Assembly (NCBI RefSeq): GCF_004362245.1
Contig: NZ_SNWM01000001.1
Location: forward strand, 1,054,001-1,118,000
DNA length: 64,000 nt
Source: Pedobacter duraquae
GTDB lineage: Bacteria; Bacteroidota; Bacteroidia; Sphingobacteriales; Sphingobacteriaceae
Reading direction: 5' to 3'
The translations under genes were made by a program, and so were the position numbers. Under the pieces are notes generated by a model. That model made no database searches. It was not told the DNA's origin and saw nothing but the letters and a program-made list of their open reading frames with translations. How positions within the stretch are numbered: position 1 is the first letter of the stretch; every line of letters begins with the position of its first letter. Of the stretch, positions 47,341 through 57,541 are shown one piece after another.

Positions 47341-47778
47341 ATGAAAAAATTACTCTTTGTCTTATTCTTATTTTCGGGCATTGTTGCCAAAGCACAGCAT
47401 GATCCTGCAGATCAGATTATATCTGCTAACTGGGACGTTGTGGGCGGTGTTGATTTTAAAATCATTAAAGACACCCAGATGTATGCTCAGTTTACACCAG
47501 AGATTAAGAAATATGCAAATAAGCCTTTTGAGCTGGAGGGTTATATTGTCCCGATCAAAGATGGGATGAAACAAACTAAGTTTATGCTATCCACATTGCC
47601 GATCAATCAATGCTTTTTTTGCGGCAAAAATGGTGTACCAATCATGGTTCTAGTAGAACTTACTGAGCCTATTAAATTCACTTACCAAACAGTTACAATT
47701 AAAGGAACCCTACGTTTGAGCACTGCAAATGCGCTCGACAATCCACCTATTGCACTCATTAACGGCAAATCTATCTAA
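47341..47778 (+). CDS. Secreted DUF3299-like protein
   Basis: 145 residues from the ATG at 47341 (MKKLLFVLFLFSGIVAKAQH), beginning 1 bp after the permease stop. A signal peptide ends at AKAQ. The core shows FELEGYIVPIKDGMKQTKFM, then NQCFFCGKNGVPIM with a C-x-x-C pair, and IKGTLRLSTANALDNPP. The layout fits DUF3299 proteins, which often sit with zinc-linked ABC systems. The cysteines may bind metal. Function unproven. Confidence 0.8.
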   Translation: MKKLLFVLFLFSGIVAKAQHDPADQIISANWDVVGGVDFKIIKDTQMYAQFTPEIKKYANKPFELEGYIVPIKDGMKQTKFMLSTLPINQCFFCGKNGVPIMVLVELTEPIKFTYQTVTIKGTLRLSTANALDNPPIALINGKSI

Positions 47779-47782
47779 CAAG

Positions 47783-48211
47783 ATGAAAATAGATCCTATC
47801 GATATTTTAAAACAAAACGACCTCAAACATACAAAACAGCGTGTCCGCGTACTGGAAGAGATTGCCATGGATAACGTAGCCATTTCGCAACCTGAGCTCG
47901 AGAAAAAGTTGGGTAAAGAGATTGACCGTGTTACGCTTTATCGTATTCTTAATGTTTACGAGGATAAAGGAATACTACACCGGGTTATGGATTTAAATGG
48001 CACTGCAAATTATGCGATCTGCTCATCTTCCTGTACTTCTGAGCATCACCACGATGAGCATGTACATTTTAACTGCACCAATTGCCACAAAATATACTGT
48101 CTAGATGTTACCATACCTCAGGTCAAAATGCCAGCAGGATTCTCTGCTGTTGCATTGAATTCAACAGCCTATGGTGTTTGCGAAAAATGCAACGCCCGGG
48201 TAAAAAATTAG
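47783..48211 (+). CDS. Fur-family transcriptional regulator (Zur-like by context)
   Basis: 142 residues from the ATG at 47783. An N-terminal winged helix (KHTKQRVRVLEEIAMDN, then ISQPELEKKLGKEIDRVTLY) is followed by a dimer domain with two structural zinc pairs, C98-x-x-C101 and C133-x-x-C136, and a His cluster (EHHHDEHVHF) at 87-96. It is the last gene of the ABC operon. The neighbouring zinc-type genes and the three palindromes make it the probable regulator of the cluster, sensing zinc; this is inference. A strong terminator follows. Confidence 0.9.
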   Translation: MKIDPIDILKQNDLKHTKQRVRVLEEIAMDNVAISQPELEKKLGKEIDRVTLYRILNVYEDKGILHRVMDLNGTANYAICSSSCTSEHHHDEHVHFNCTNCHKIYCLDVTIPQVKMPAGFSAVALNSTAYGVCEKCNARVKN

Positions 48212-48214
48212 CAT

Positions 48215-48257
48215 CATAAAAAAACGGCATGGAGAATTTCCATGCCGTTTTTTTATG
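48215..48257. terminator. Bidirectional terminator between fur and slyD genes
   Basis: CATAAAAAAACGGCATGG (48215-48232) is perfectly complementary to CCATGCCGTTTTTTTATG (48240-48257) around AGAATTT, an 18-bp stem with A and T runs serving both convergent genes. Confidence 0.93.
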
Positions 48258-48270
48258 ATTTTAGATCCTG

Positions 48271-48771
48271 TTAGTGACCTTCGTGTCCGTCAGCACCGTG
48301 TGCGTGACCGTGACTTAATTCTTCTTCGGTAGCCTCACGTACTGATAAAATTTCACCAGCAAAAATAAGGTTCTTTCCAGCCATAGGATGATTCAGATCT
48401 ACAGCGATTGTATCTTCATGAATAGCGGTAACGCCAGCTCTGAAGTGGTTACCCTGATTATCTTGTAAAGGAATTACATCACCAACATTTGGCAATTCAA
48501 CTTCTTTGAACATATCTTTTGGCAAATCTGCGTATGCTCCCGGATCAATTTCTCCATAGCCATCTTCGGCACTAAGCTCAAAGCTGTATGCATCGCCTAC
48601 ATTAAGGCCTAATAAATGCTCTTCAAATTTAGGCAACATCATGCCTGTACCATACAAGAAAACTAATGCGTTCTGCTCATCAGCTTTTTCTACAAAAACT
48701 TGTTGTCCTTCTTCATTGGTTGTATGCAGTTCATACGTCAATGATACTACAGTATTGGGTTTAATACTCAT
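48271..48771 (-). CDS. slyD: FKBP-type peptidyl-prolyl isomerase, SlyD-like
   Basis: 166 residues. The FKBP domain opens NTVVSLTYELHTTNEEGQQV; the insert-in-flap region follows GMMLPKFEEHLLGLNVGDAY, with EDGYGEIDP. A C-terminal tail is His-rich (LSHGHAHGADGHEGH), the nickel/zinc-binding tail typical of SlyD. It catalyses proline isomerisation and chaperones folding. It lies 11 bp downstream of the DUF255 gene on the same strand and is convergent with the Fur gene. Confidence 0.92.
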   Translation of the reverse strand: MSIKPNTVVSLTYELHTTNEEGQQVFVEKADEQNALVFLYGTGMMLPKFEEHLLGLNVGDAYSFELSAEDGYGEIDPGAYADLPKDMFKEVELPNVGDVIPLQDNQGNHFRAGVTAIHEDTIAVDLNHPMAGKNLIFAGEILSVREATEEELSHGHAHGADGHEGH

Positions 48772-48782
48772 TAGAATCTTAT

Positions 48783-50795
48783 TTAGTTTATTAATTTTAA
48801 TGCTTCTTCAACTGTGCCTACGGGCAGCTGACATGATTTATTGCGGCAAATATAGATTTTTGTTTCAATGCTTTGCTTATCTTTTAACAATGGAAGCAAA
48901 GTATTTGTTCCCGATAATGTAATTTTATTAGGGATATACTGCAGCTCCAGTGCGTTGAGTATTTCAGACGGATCTTCGCCAGTAACTGCGATCTCGTTTA
49001 TTCCGAAAACTTCATTAAGCAGTTGTGTCCCCCAGTTGGAATACCCCGATCCATAGCGTGCCATTTGCGGATGTACTGCAGCGAGCATATCGGCAGCCTT
49101 ATCCAGGTATTCCTGTTTATCAAAAAACAGTCCTAGGGCATGCAGGTTCTGCGCCATCATTGAGTTTGATGCAGGAATGACGTTGTCCATTACTTCATAT
49201 TTCCTGGCAATTAATGCTTCCTCTTTGGCGGCAGTATAAAAAAACATCGGGCTCAGCTGATCTGAAAAGTTAGACAGCACATAACCTGCTAATTCCTCTG
49301 CAGCATCAAGCCATTGCTGATCAAAATCTGCTGCGTAAAGAGCCAACAAACTATCGATCATGCAGGCGTAGTCATCCAGAAAGCCTACAATACTTACTTT
49401 GCCATCTTTATAATTACGGTACAGCATCCCTTCATCAGTTTTCATTTCTTTCAGGATAAAAAGGGCTGCCTTTTTTGCCATGAAATAATAGCGTTCGTCT
49501 TTAAAAACTCTGTAACTATCTGCAAGTCCGCGGATAGCCAGGCCATTCCATGCAGTCAGACATTTATCATCCAGTCCCGGACGTACGCGCTTGCTTCTTG
49601 CTTCAAGCAATGCCTTTTTTGCACGTCTGATTTTTTGCTCCAGATCGATAACTGTTAAGCCTTTAACCGCTGCATAATCTTCTTCTGAGAATTTACGTAA
49701 TAAAATATTTGTATGTTCTTCTTCCCAGTTGCCTTTTTCGTTTACATGAAAATAATCGTTTAGCAACGCAGCATCTTCTCCCAAAACAGCATCAAATTCC
49801 GATTTATCCCATACGTAAAATTTCCCTTCTATTCCTTCGCTATCAGCATCTAATGCCGCATAGAAAAGTCCTGTTTCAGAGGTCATCTCCCTGTCCAGCC
49901 AGCCAATACTCTCAGCAACTATCTCTTTAAAAAGCGGAATTTTACTATACTGATAGGCCTCCGCATAAAGGCTGATTAACTGACCGTTGTCATATAGCAT
50001 TTTCTCAAAATGCGGCACATGCCATTGTCCGTCCACAGAATACCTGGCAAAGCCTCCCCCAACATGGTCATAGATCCCACCATACGCCATCTTCTCTAAG
50101 GTAAGCATAGTTGAAACAAACGTGGCATCGTCCTCCATCAAGTGACTATACCGCAGCATAAACTGCCAGTTATTGGGCAGGGGAAACTTTGGCGATCGGT
50201 TGTATCCACCTTCAGACATATCAAAATTCCTTTTCCAAGGATCGATAATCCCTTTTAAGTCTGCCTCGCTATATGATGCTCCTTTTATTCCTGGAACGAT
50301 CTGTTCTGCATTCCTTACACCTTCCGTTAAGCGTTCAGCATATTCTACTGCTTTTCCTGGCTCATTAGCATACAAATCTGCAACATTTAGTAAAATATTG
50401 ATCCAATCATCCTTCTTAAAATAGGTACCTCCATAAACAGGCCGCTGATCCGGCAGGCAAATACAATTTAATGGCCAGCCCCCGCTACCCGTCATCAGTT
50501 GCACTGCCAGCATATAGATCTGGTCGATATCAGGCCTCTCCTCGCGATCAACCTTGATACAAACAAAATGTCTGTTCATTACCTCAGCTACTTCCTGTTT
50601 TTCAAAGCTTTCGCGTTCCATAACATGACACCAGTGACAGGCTGAATAGCCGATGCTCACAAGTATCAGTTTGTTTTCAGTCTTGGCCTTTGTTAAGGCT
50701 TCCTCCCCCCATTCAAACCAATTAACGGGGTTATAGGCGTGTTGCAATAAATAGGGAGATGATGCTTTGATGAGGTTGTTGGCTTCAAAATTCAT
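48783..50795 (-). CDS. DUF255 thioredoxin-domain protein (YyaL/SPATA20 family)
   Basis: 670 residues. An N-terminal thioredoxin-like domain has the family signature [14 protein letters not shown] and [15 protein letters not shown] (C-H-W-C). A long helical barrel of glycosidase-like shape follows ([46 protein letters not shown]). The length is normal. The function in bacteria is unknown. It is upstream of slyD, 11 bp apart, and both are transcribed leftwards. Confidence 0.93.
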   Translation of the reverse strand: MNFEANNLIKASSPYLLQHAYNPVNWFEWGEEALTKAKTENKLILVSIGYSACHWCHVMERESFEKQEVAEVMNRHFVCIKVDREERPDIDQIYMLAVQLMTGSGGWPLNCICLPDQRPVYGGTYFKKDDWINILLNVADLYANEPGKAVEYAERLTEGVRNAEQIVPGIKGASYSEADLKGIIDPWKRNFDMSEGGYNRSPKFPLPNNWQFMLRYSHLMEDDATFVSTMLTLEKMAYGGIYDHVGGGFARYSVDGQWHVPHFEKMLYDNGQLISLYAEAYQYSKIPLFKEIVAESIGWLDREMTSETGLFYAALDADSEGIEGKFYVWDKSEFDAVLGEDAALLNDYFHVNEKGNWEEEHTNILLRKFSEEDYAAVKGLTVIDLEQKIRRAKKALLEARSKRVRPGLDDKCLTAWNGLAIRGLADSYRVFKDERYYFMAKKAALFILKEMKTDEGMLYRNYKDGKVSIVGFLDDYACMIDSLLALYAADFDQQWLDAAEELAGYVLSNFSDQLSPMFFYTAAKEEALIARKYEVMDNVIPASNSMMAQNLHALGLFFDKQEYLDKAADMLAAVHPQMARYGSGYSNWGTQLLNEVFGINEIAVTGEDPSEILNALELQYIPNKITLSGTNTLLPLLKDKQSIETKIYICRNKSCQLPVGTVEEALKLIN

Positions 50796-50845
50796 AGGCT
50801 AAAGGTAAAAAGATAAAATCGTACTTTTACGGAAAGCTATTCCTT

Positions 50846-51943
50846 ATGAAGATTACCCACACAGAAATATACCGCTTTAGTATCCCTATGGAGCCTTTCG
50901 TAATCGCTACGGGAACCATGGATTTTGCACAAAATGTATTTTTAAAAATATTTACTGATGCCGGAATATATGGTGTGGGTGAGTGCTCGGCTTTTCCTAT
51001 GATCGTTGGCGAGACACAGGATACCTGCCTGTCTATGGCCAGGGAGTTTGCACAGATCCTTATCGGTAAAGATCCCCTACAAATCCCCGACCGGATGAAT
51101 GATTTGTTGGGCTTTGCTGCTCACAACAGTACTATAAAAAGTGCTTTTGACATGGCACTGTTTGATATCGCGGCAAAAGACGCGGGGCTGCCTCTGTACA
51201 AATTTCTTGGTGGCCATAAGCGTATGATCGAGACCGACATGACTATAGGCATTGACACTCCCGAGAATATGGCACTATCTGCTCTAAAGTACCAACGCCA
51301 GGGCTGTCGCATCCTCAAGATTAAGCTCGGGAAGAAGGTTCTGGAGGATGTCGAACGCGTAGCACTGATCCGTGAGGCTGTGGGTTCGGAAATGACTTTA
51401 CGGTTGGATGCCAATCAAGGCTGGAGTTTTGACGATGCGTTGCTAGCCTTGGGCAAACTTGAGCCGTTCAACATAGAATTTTGTGAACAACCTATGCGTA
51501 CATGGTTTGACGACCGACTTCCTGAATTGAATCTCAATAGTCCTATTAAATTAATGGCTGATGAAAGCTGCTACAACCACCATGATGCAAGGAAACTGAT
51601 CAACAACAGCTCCTGCAGCTTTCTGAATATTAAGTTCTCAAAGTCTGGCGGAATACTAGAAGCTCAAAAGATTCATGAAATAGCATTACAGCATGGCATG
51701 AAATGCATGATCGGGAGTATGCTGGAAAGCAGGATTGCCTTGTCTGCAAATTTACATTTCGCCCTGTCAAGCCCCAATGTCATTTATTTCGATCTGGATA
51801 CCTGCCTGTTAGGGCACCTTGTTGACCCTGTAGTAGATGGACTTACTTATGATGGCTATTTTCTTGACGTCCCCGATCTTCCAGGCATTGGTGCCGATGC
51901 AGATCCTGTGTTCCTGGAAAACTGCGAAAAATGGGTGATCTAA
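50846..51943 (+). CDS. Enolase-superfamily dipeptide epimerase / muconate cycloisomerase type
   Basis: 365 residues. The N-terminal capping domain (about 1-125) precedes a TIM barrel with the K-x-K pair (CRILKIKLGKK), metal ligands in LDANQGW (Asp), CEQPM (Glu) and MADESC (Asp), and the second lysine in NIKFSKSGGIL. This pattern fits Ala-Glu epimerases and relatives. The likely reaction is epimerisation of a peptide or sugar-acid carbon; the exact substrate is not evident. It is convergent with the lysozyme gene, 1 bp apart. Confidence 0.9.
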   Translation: MKITHTEIYRFSIPMEPFVIATGTMDFAQNVFLKIFTDAGIYGVGECSAFPMIVGETQDTCLSMAREFAQILIGKDPLQIPDRMNDLLGFAAHNSTIKSAFDMALFDIAAKDAGLPLYKFLGGHKRMIETDMTIGIDTPENMALSALKYQRQGCRILKIKLGKKVLEDVERVALIREAVGSEMTLRLDANQGWSFDDALLALGKLEPFNIEFCEQPMRTWFDDRLPELNLNSPIKLMADESCYNHHDARKLINNSSCSFLNIKFSKSGGILEAQKIHEIALQHGMKCMIGSMLESRIALSANLHFALSSPNVIYFDLDTCLLGHLVDPVVDGLTYDGYFLDVPDLPGIGADADPVFLENCEKWVI

Positions 51944-51944
51944 T

Positions 51945-52841
51945 CTATTGGATCAACAACTGATAAAAGCTCAAACTGTCCCCTTTAAAAGCATTAAAAT
52001 CTACAACATGATTAATACCGCTAATTTTTGCCCGGTCAGAGTGTTGCCAGAAGTACCATTTTGTACTGGCATCAAGATTTAATTTTGGCTGATGATAGTG
52101 TGCAATCCATAGCGGATATTCATCAAAATAGCCACGTAGATAATCTTTGTAAAAAGTAATGCCGGAATAGATGATCGGCTTGACCTTTATACGTTTTTCT
52201 ACAACACGAATGAAGGCGGTAAGCTCTTTGCGCATTTGCGCGGGAGCAACACCATTGAGCTGCTCAATATCAACCACCGGAGGCAAGTCGCCGGGCTCAA
52301 ACTTTACAGTCTGCAGAAAAAATCTCGCTTGCCATTCTCCCGACTTTTGCGGTCTGAAGAAATGATAGGCACCACATACAATCCCTGCCTTGGCAGCTTC
52401 GCGCCAATTTCTCTGGAAATAAGGATCAACGCTCAGAACACCCTCCGAAGCCTTGATGATAGCAAAAGTGATGCGCACATCATCTTCTTTCATTTCCCTT
52501 ACTCTCTTCCAATCTATTTTACCCTGATAATAAGAAACATCAATCCCATGAATGTTGTACTTTTTAGGTATTTTGATTGCATAGCTCGTATAGCTTCGAT
52601 AATTTGGATCGGCATGCCAATCTATTATCCATCGCCAGGTAGATGTGAATCCTTTAATTACATAGCCATAATATAATGGCGAAAGTAAAATCAAAATGGC
52701 TATAATGCCGAGAAACCGAACAACAAGTTTTGACGTCGCATTTTTGTTCATTTTTTTCGCCCTTACACCAGTTTTGGGACGAGGTATTGGTTTCCTGACA
52801 GGAGATTTTTTGTTAATCGGAGGCACGGGGTAAAAATACAA
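51945..52841 (-). CDS. GH25 family lysozyme-like protein
   Basis: 298 residues. An N-terminal basic segment (PVRKPIPRPKTGVRAKK) and one membrane helix (VVRFLGIIAILILLSPLYYG) anchor it. The GH25 domain has IHGIDVSYYQGKIDWKRV with the catalytic Asp, FAIIKASEGVLSVDPYF, CGAYHFFRP, and PPVVDIEQLNG with the catalytic Glu. It probably cleaves peptidoglycan in the periplasm. An alternative start is a methionine near residue 31. It is convergent with the epimerase. Confidence 0.88.
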   Translation of the reverse strand: MYFYPVPPINKKSPVRKPIPRPKTGVRAKKMNKNATSKLVVRFLGIIAILILLSPLYYGYVIKGFTSTWRWIIDWHADPNYRSYTSYAIKIPKKYNIHGIDVSYYQGKIDWKRVREMKEDDVRITFAIIKASEGVLSVDPYFQRNWREAAKAGIVCGAYHFFRPQKSGEWQARFFLQTVKFEPGDLPPVVDIEQLNGVAPAQMRKELTAFIRVVEKRIKVKPIIYSGITFYKDYLRGYFDEYPLWIAHYHQPKLNLDASTKWYFWQHSDRAKISGINHVVDFNAFKGDSLSFYQLLIQ

Positions 52842-52930
52842 AAAGGAGTCAACATTTCTTTTTTTCTTAACCTAGCTCAAATACTTTTTACTGTGTATGA
52901 CCGACTTTTGTGACATCAAAAACATCTGTT

Positions 52931-53588
52931 ATGCAGCTACAGCAATTACATAAAAAAACGCAAAACTACCCAGTGCGTGTAAAAAAGATGCCTGTGCTTT
53001 TTGTAGGTCATGGACACCCGCTCAACGCCGTATCTGACAATCCGTATACCCAGGCATTAGCATTACAAGGGCAAAGCTTAGAAACGCCTGCCGCTATCCT
53101 TGTGATTTCTGCCCATTGGGAAACTATTGGCACCGCTGTGAGCATAAATCCTTTGCCGCGTACAATACACGACTTCGGGCCATTCGACAAAAGGTTATTC
53201 CAGATAAACTACCCTGCTCCCGGTCATCCCGATTTAGCTAGGGAACTCAAAGAGCTGGTAAACCATACCAATATTATTGAAGATCATACTATTGGGCTGG
53301 ATCATGGTGCCTGGACTGTTCTTCTGGAATGATATTAACGCAGTTCCCTTCGACTGGAATCTGGAGTTCGACACTATAGTAAAACGCCAGATCGATGCCC
53401 GGAATTTCGAGGATCTTATTAATTATTCTGCCTTGGGCAGCGCGGCACTACTTTCTATTCCCACCAGTGATCATTACCTTCCGATGTTATATGCACTGGG
53501 ATTGTTGGATAAGGATGAAGCGATCACACATTTTTACGAAGTCTATCAGCATGGCGGAATAAGTATGCGCTGCTTTCAGGGCGGATAA
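52931..53588 (+). pseudogene. ygiD: 4,5-DOPA-type extradiol dioxygenase (ygiD-like), internally deleted
   Basis: Two overlapping reading frames together make one broken gene of the class III extradiol (LigB/YgiD) family. The first (52931-53332) has VLFVGHGHPLNAVSD and ISAHWETIGTAVS, with two of the metal-binding histidines, then IGLDHGAWTVLLE and a stop. The second frame resumes at about 53326 with WNDINAVPFDWNLEFD and contains TSDHYLPMLYALGL with the last ligand histidine, ending SMRCFQGG. A normal homologue has roughly 55-60 residues between these blocks, including a further His. That stretch is missing and the frame changes across the junction, so the gene is probably inactive, unless the assembly is wrong. 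Confidence 0.85.
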
Positions 53589-53602
53589 CTATTTATTATA
53601 TT

Positions 53603-54295
53603 ATGGAAAAAAAATACGAACCATCAATTATGGAGCATCTTAAAGGGGATCAACTAATTCTGCATTATCTGGTGCGACAATCAAGGGTAGCAACCAAAGC
53701 GCCTGTATTAATTCTACTTCATGGCGTAGGGAGCAACGAGCATGACCTTTTTAGGCGTGCCAAACAAATTCCAGAGGAATTTCTTGTCGTCGCAGCACGT
53801 GCGCCTTACCAACTCGGCCCAGACCGCTTTGGCTGGTACGAAGTAGATTTTTCTTCTGGAAAGCCTAAAATTAATCTGGAGCAAGCGGAGAAAAGCAGAG
53901 ATGTAATTAGACAATTTATTAACCAGGTCGTCGAGAAATACGAGGCAGATGCCAAACAGGTATTCCTGGCTGGATTTAGTCAGGGAGCCATCATGTGTTA
54001 CAGTGCTTTCCTTACGTATCCTAAAAAACTTGCCGGCATAGCCGCCTGGAGCGGTAGGCTACTTGAAGAAGTCAAGGAATTTGCCAAACCGGCAGCATCT
54101 TTAGCCTCGCCAGGCCTTTTTATTGCCCACGGAACTAAAGATGAGGTATTGCCTATCCATTACGCCAGGGATGCTTACAATTACTTTTCGAGCCTAGGAA
54201 TTACAGCGAGCTATCACGAGTATGATATGCCCCATGCCTTAACTAACCAAGTGTTTGATGATTTTCTCGCCTGGCTAAATCAGCAGCGCTTATAG
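53603..54295 (+). CDS. Alpha/beta hydrolase (phospholipase/carboxylesterase family)
   Basis: 230 residues. The oxyanion-loop HGVGSNEHDL, nucleophile elbow GFSQGAIMCYS, Asp in HGTKDEVLP and His in MPHALTNQ make the triad. It is a cytosolic esterase of the LysoPLA/EstB group. It lies 14 bp downstream of the broken dioxygenase and may have been cotranscribed with it. Confidence 0.93.
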   Translation: MEKKYEPSIMEHLKGDQLILHYLVRQSRVATKAPVLILLHGVGSNEHDLFRRAKQIPEEFLVVAARAPYQLGPDRFGWYEVDFSSGKPKINLEQAEKSRDVIRQFINQVVEKYEADAKQVFLAGFSQGAIMCYSAFLTYPKKLAGIAAWSGRLLEEVKEFAKPAASLASPGLFIAHGTKDEVLPIHYARDAYNYFSSLGITASYHEYDMPHALTNQVFDDFLAWLNQQRL

Positions 54296-54404
54296 CAATA
54301 GCAAATCTGATTACACCGAAAAAATAATGTCACTGATTTTTATTCTAAGCCCCCAAAGCTTAACTTAGCCGCCTTTAGCGCGCTCTTTATTTTATCATAA
54401 CTGA

Positions 54405-56516
<2,112 letters not shown>

Positions 56517-56536
56517 TACAGATTTTTTTTTTAAGG

Positions 56537-56567
56537 AACCTGACGGCATCAGCTGTCAGGTTTTTTT
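56537..56567 (+). terminator. Terminator after GH97
   Basis: AACCTGAC (56537-56544) pairs with GTCAGGTT (56555-56562), and a T run follows to 56567. It overlaps the end of the convergent NUDIX gene. Confidence 0.8.
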
Positions 56568-57023
56568 ATGACTTGAAAGTACCTCCTTCAATTCATCAAG
56601 GAAGGGGGTTTGTTGTTCGTTAATTAGTTTTTTTGCTGTTTCGAAATCTGACCAACATGCTTGATCTATTTCCGGAAAACTCCTTTTCTGCCCAGATCTG
56701 GGTGGCCATTCTATTTCGAAAACATTACTAGTGATTTCTGGATCCAGATCTCCGGGTGCCGCCCAGCAGTAAACCACCTTGCCGCCTTTTTGTTTAATCG
56801 GACGCAGTGGCAGAAGTTCACCAATAACGACATAACCAGTCTCTTCTTCGAATTCCCTCAGTGCAGTTTGCTCTAACGACTCCCCTGCTTTGGGCTCACC
56901 TTTCGGAACTGTCCACCAGCCATCCTGCTTATTGCGGAAATACGGCCCTCCAGGATGAACCAGGAAAACCTCTGTTAATGAACTGCTTTGACGGTAAAGT
57001 AAAATCCCTGCGCTTTGTTTCAT
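56556..57023 (-). CDS. NUDIX hydrolase (short)
   Basis: 155 residues. The Nudix box (about 41-63) is GEPKAGESLEQTALREFEEE followed by TGY, complete in all catalytic positions. The N-terminal SAGILLYRQSSSLTEVFLVH and GGPYFRNKQDGWWTVPKG resemble the Bacteroidota NUDIX group that uses small phosphorylated substrates. Substrate unknown. Monocistronic. Confidence 0.92.
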   Translation of the reverse strand: MKQSAGILLYRQSSSLTEVFLVHPGGPYFRNKQDGWWTVPKGEPKAGESLEQTALREFEEETGYVVIGELLPLRPIKQKGGKVVYCWAAPGDLDPEITSNVFEIEWPPRSGQKRSFPEIDQACWSDFETAKKLINEQQTPFLDELKEVLSSHKKT

Positions 57024-57123
57024 GACTTATGGAATCAAGAGATTAAAGTAGGTAAAATCAGTCATTTTCAACAAAAATTAAATAAGTATTTCAACGTACG
57101 TTTTTAATGCATACCTTTGATTT

Positions 57124-57528
57124 ATGACATTGTTTAAAAAGCACAAGCCTGAAGAAATTGTACCTACCAAAACAGAACTCGATGTACTTCGCACATTGTG
57201 GCAATATGGTCCTTCCACAGTTCGGTTTGTACATGATAAATTAAACGAGCAGAAAGAAGCTGTTATCTATACCTCAACCTTAAAACTAATGCAGGTTATG
57301 AAGGAAAAAGGCATGTTAAATCGTGATGAAAGCCAGATGAAGCATGTCTACACACCTGCAATGGAAGAAGGTAAAGTGAAAGGGAATATGCTTGGTCGCT
57401 TTGTTGATACGATTTATGACGGTTCGCCAAGTAACCTGATGATGGCTTTACTGGGTAATGAAAAAACCTCAGCTGCTGAATTAAAAAAGATAAAAGAATT
57501 GTTAAAAAATCTGGATAATCAAATTTAA
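57124..57528 (+). CDS. BlaI/MecI/CopY family transcriptional repressor
   Basis: 134 residues with a winged-helix DNA-binding domain (PTKTELDVLRTLWQYGPSTV, then STLKLMQVMKEKGMLNRDE) and a C-terminal dimer helix. In staphylococci this type of repressor is cleaved after a BlaR1-type M56 peptidase is triggered. Here the M56 gene follows 13 bp downstream, so the two should form a sensing pair. The next gene is also in the same unit. Confidence 0.92.
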   Translation: MTLFKKHKPEEIVPTKTELDVLRTLWQYGPSTVRFVHDKLNEQKEAVIYTSTLKLMQVMKEKGMLNRDESQMKHVYTPAMEEGKVKGNMLGRFVDTIYDGSPSNLMMALLGNEKTSAAELKKIKELLKNLDNQI

Positions 57529-57541
57529 AACAGAACTATCA

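Noticed and set aside
52236-52676. 146-codon plus-strand frame opposite the GH25 gene
   Set aside because: It lies antisense to the GH25 catalytic domain and shows no protein-like features.
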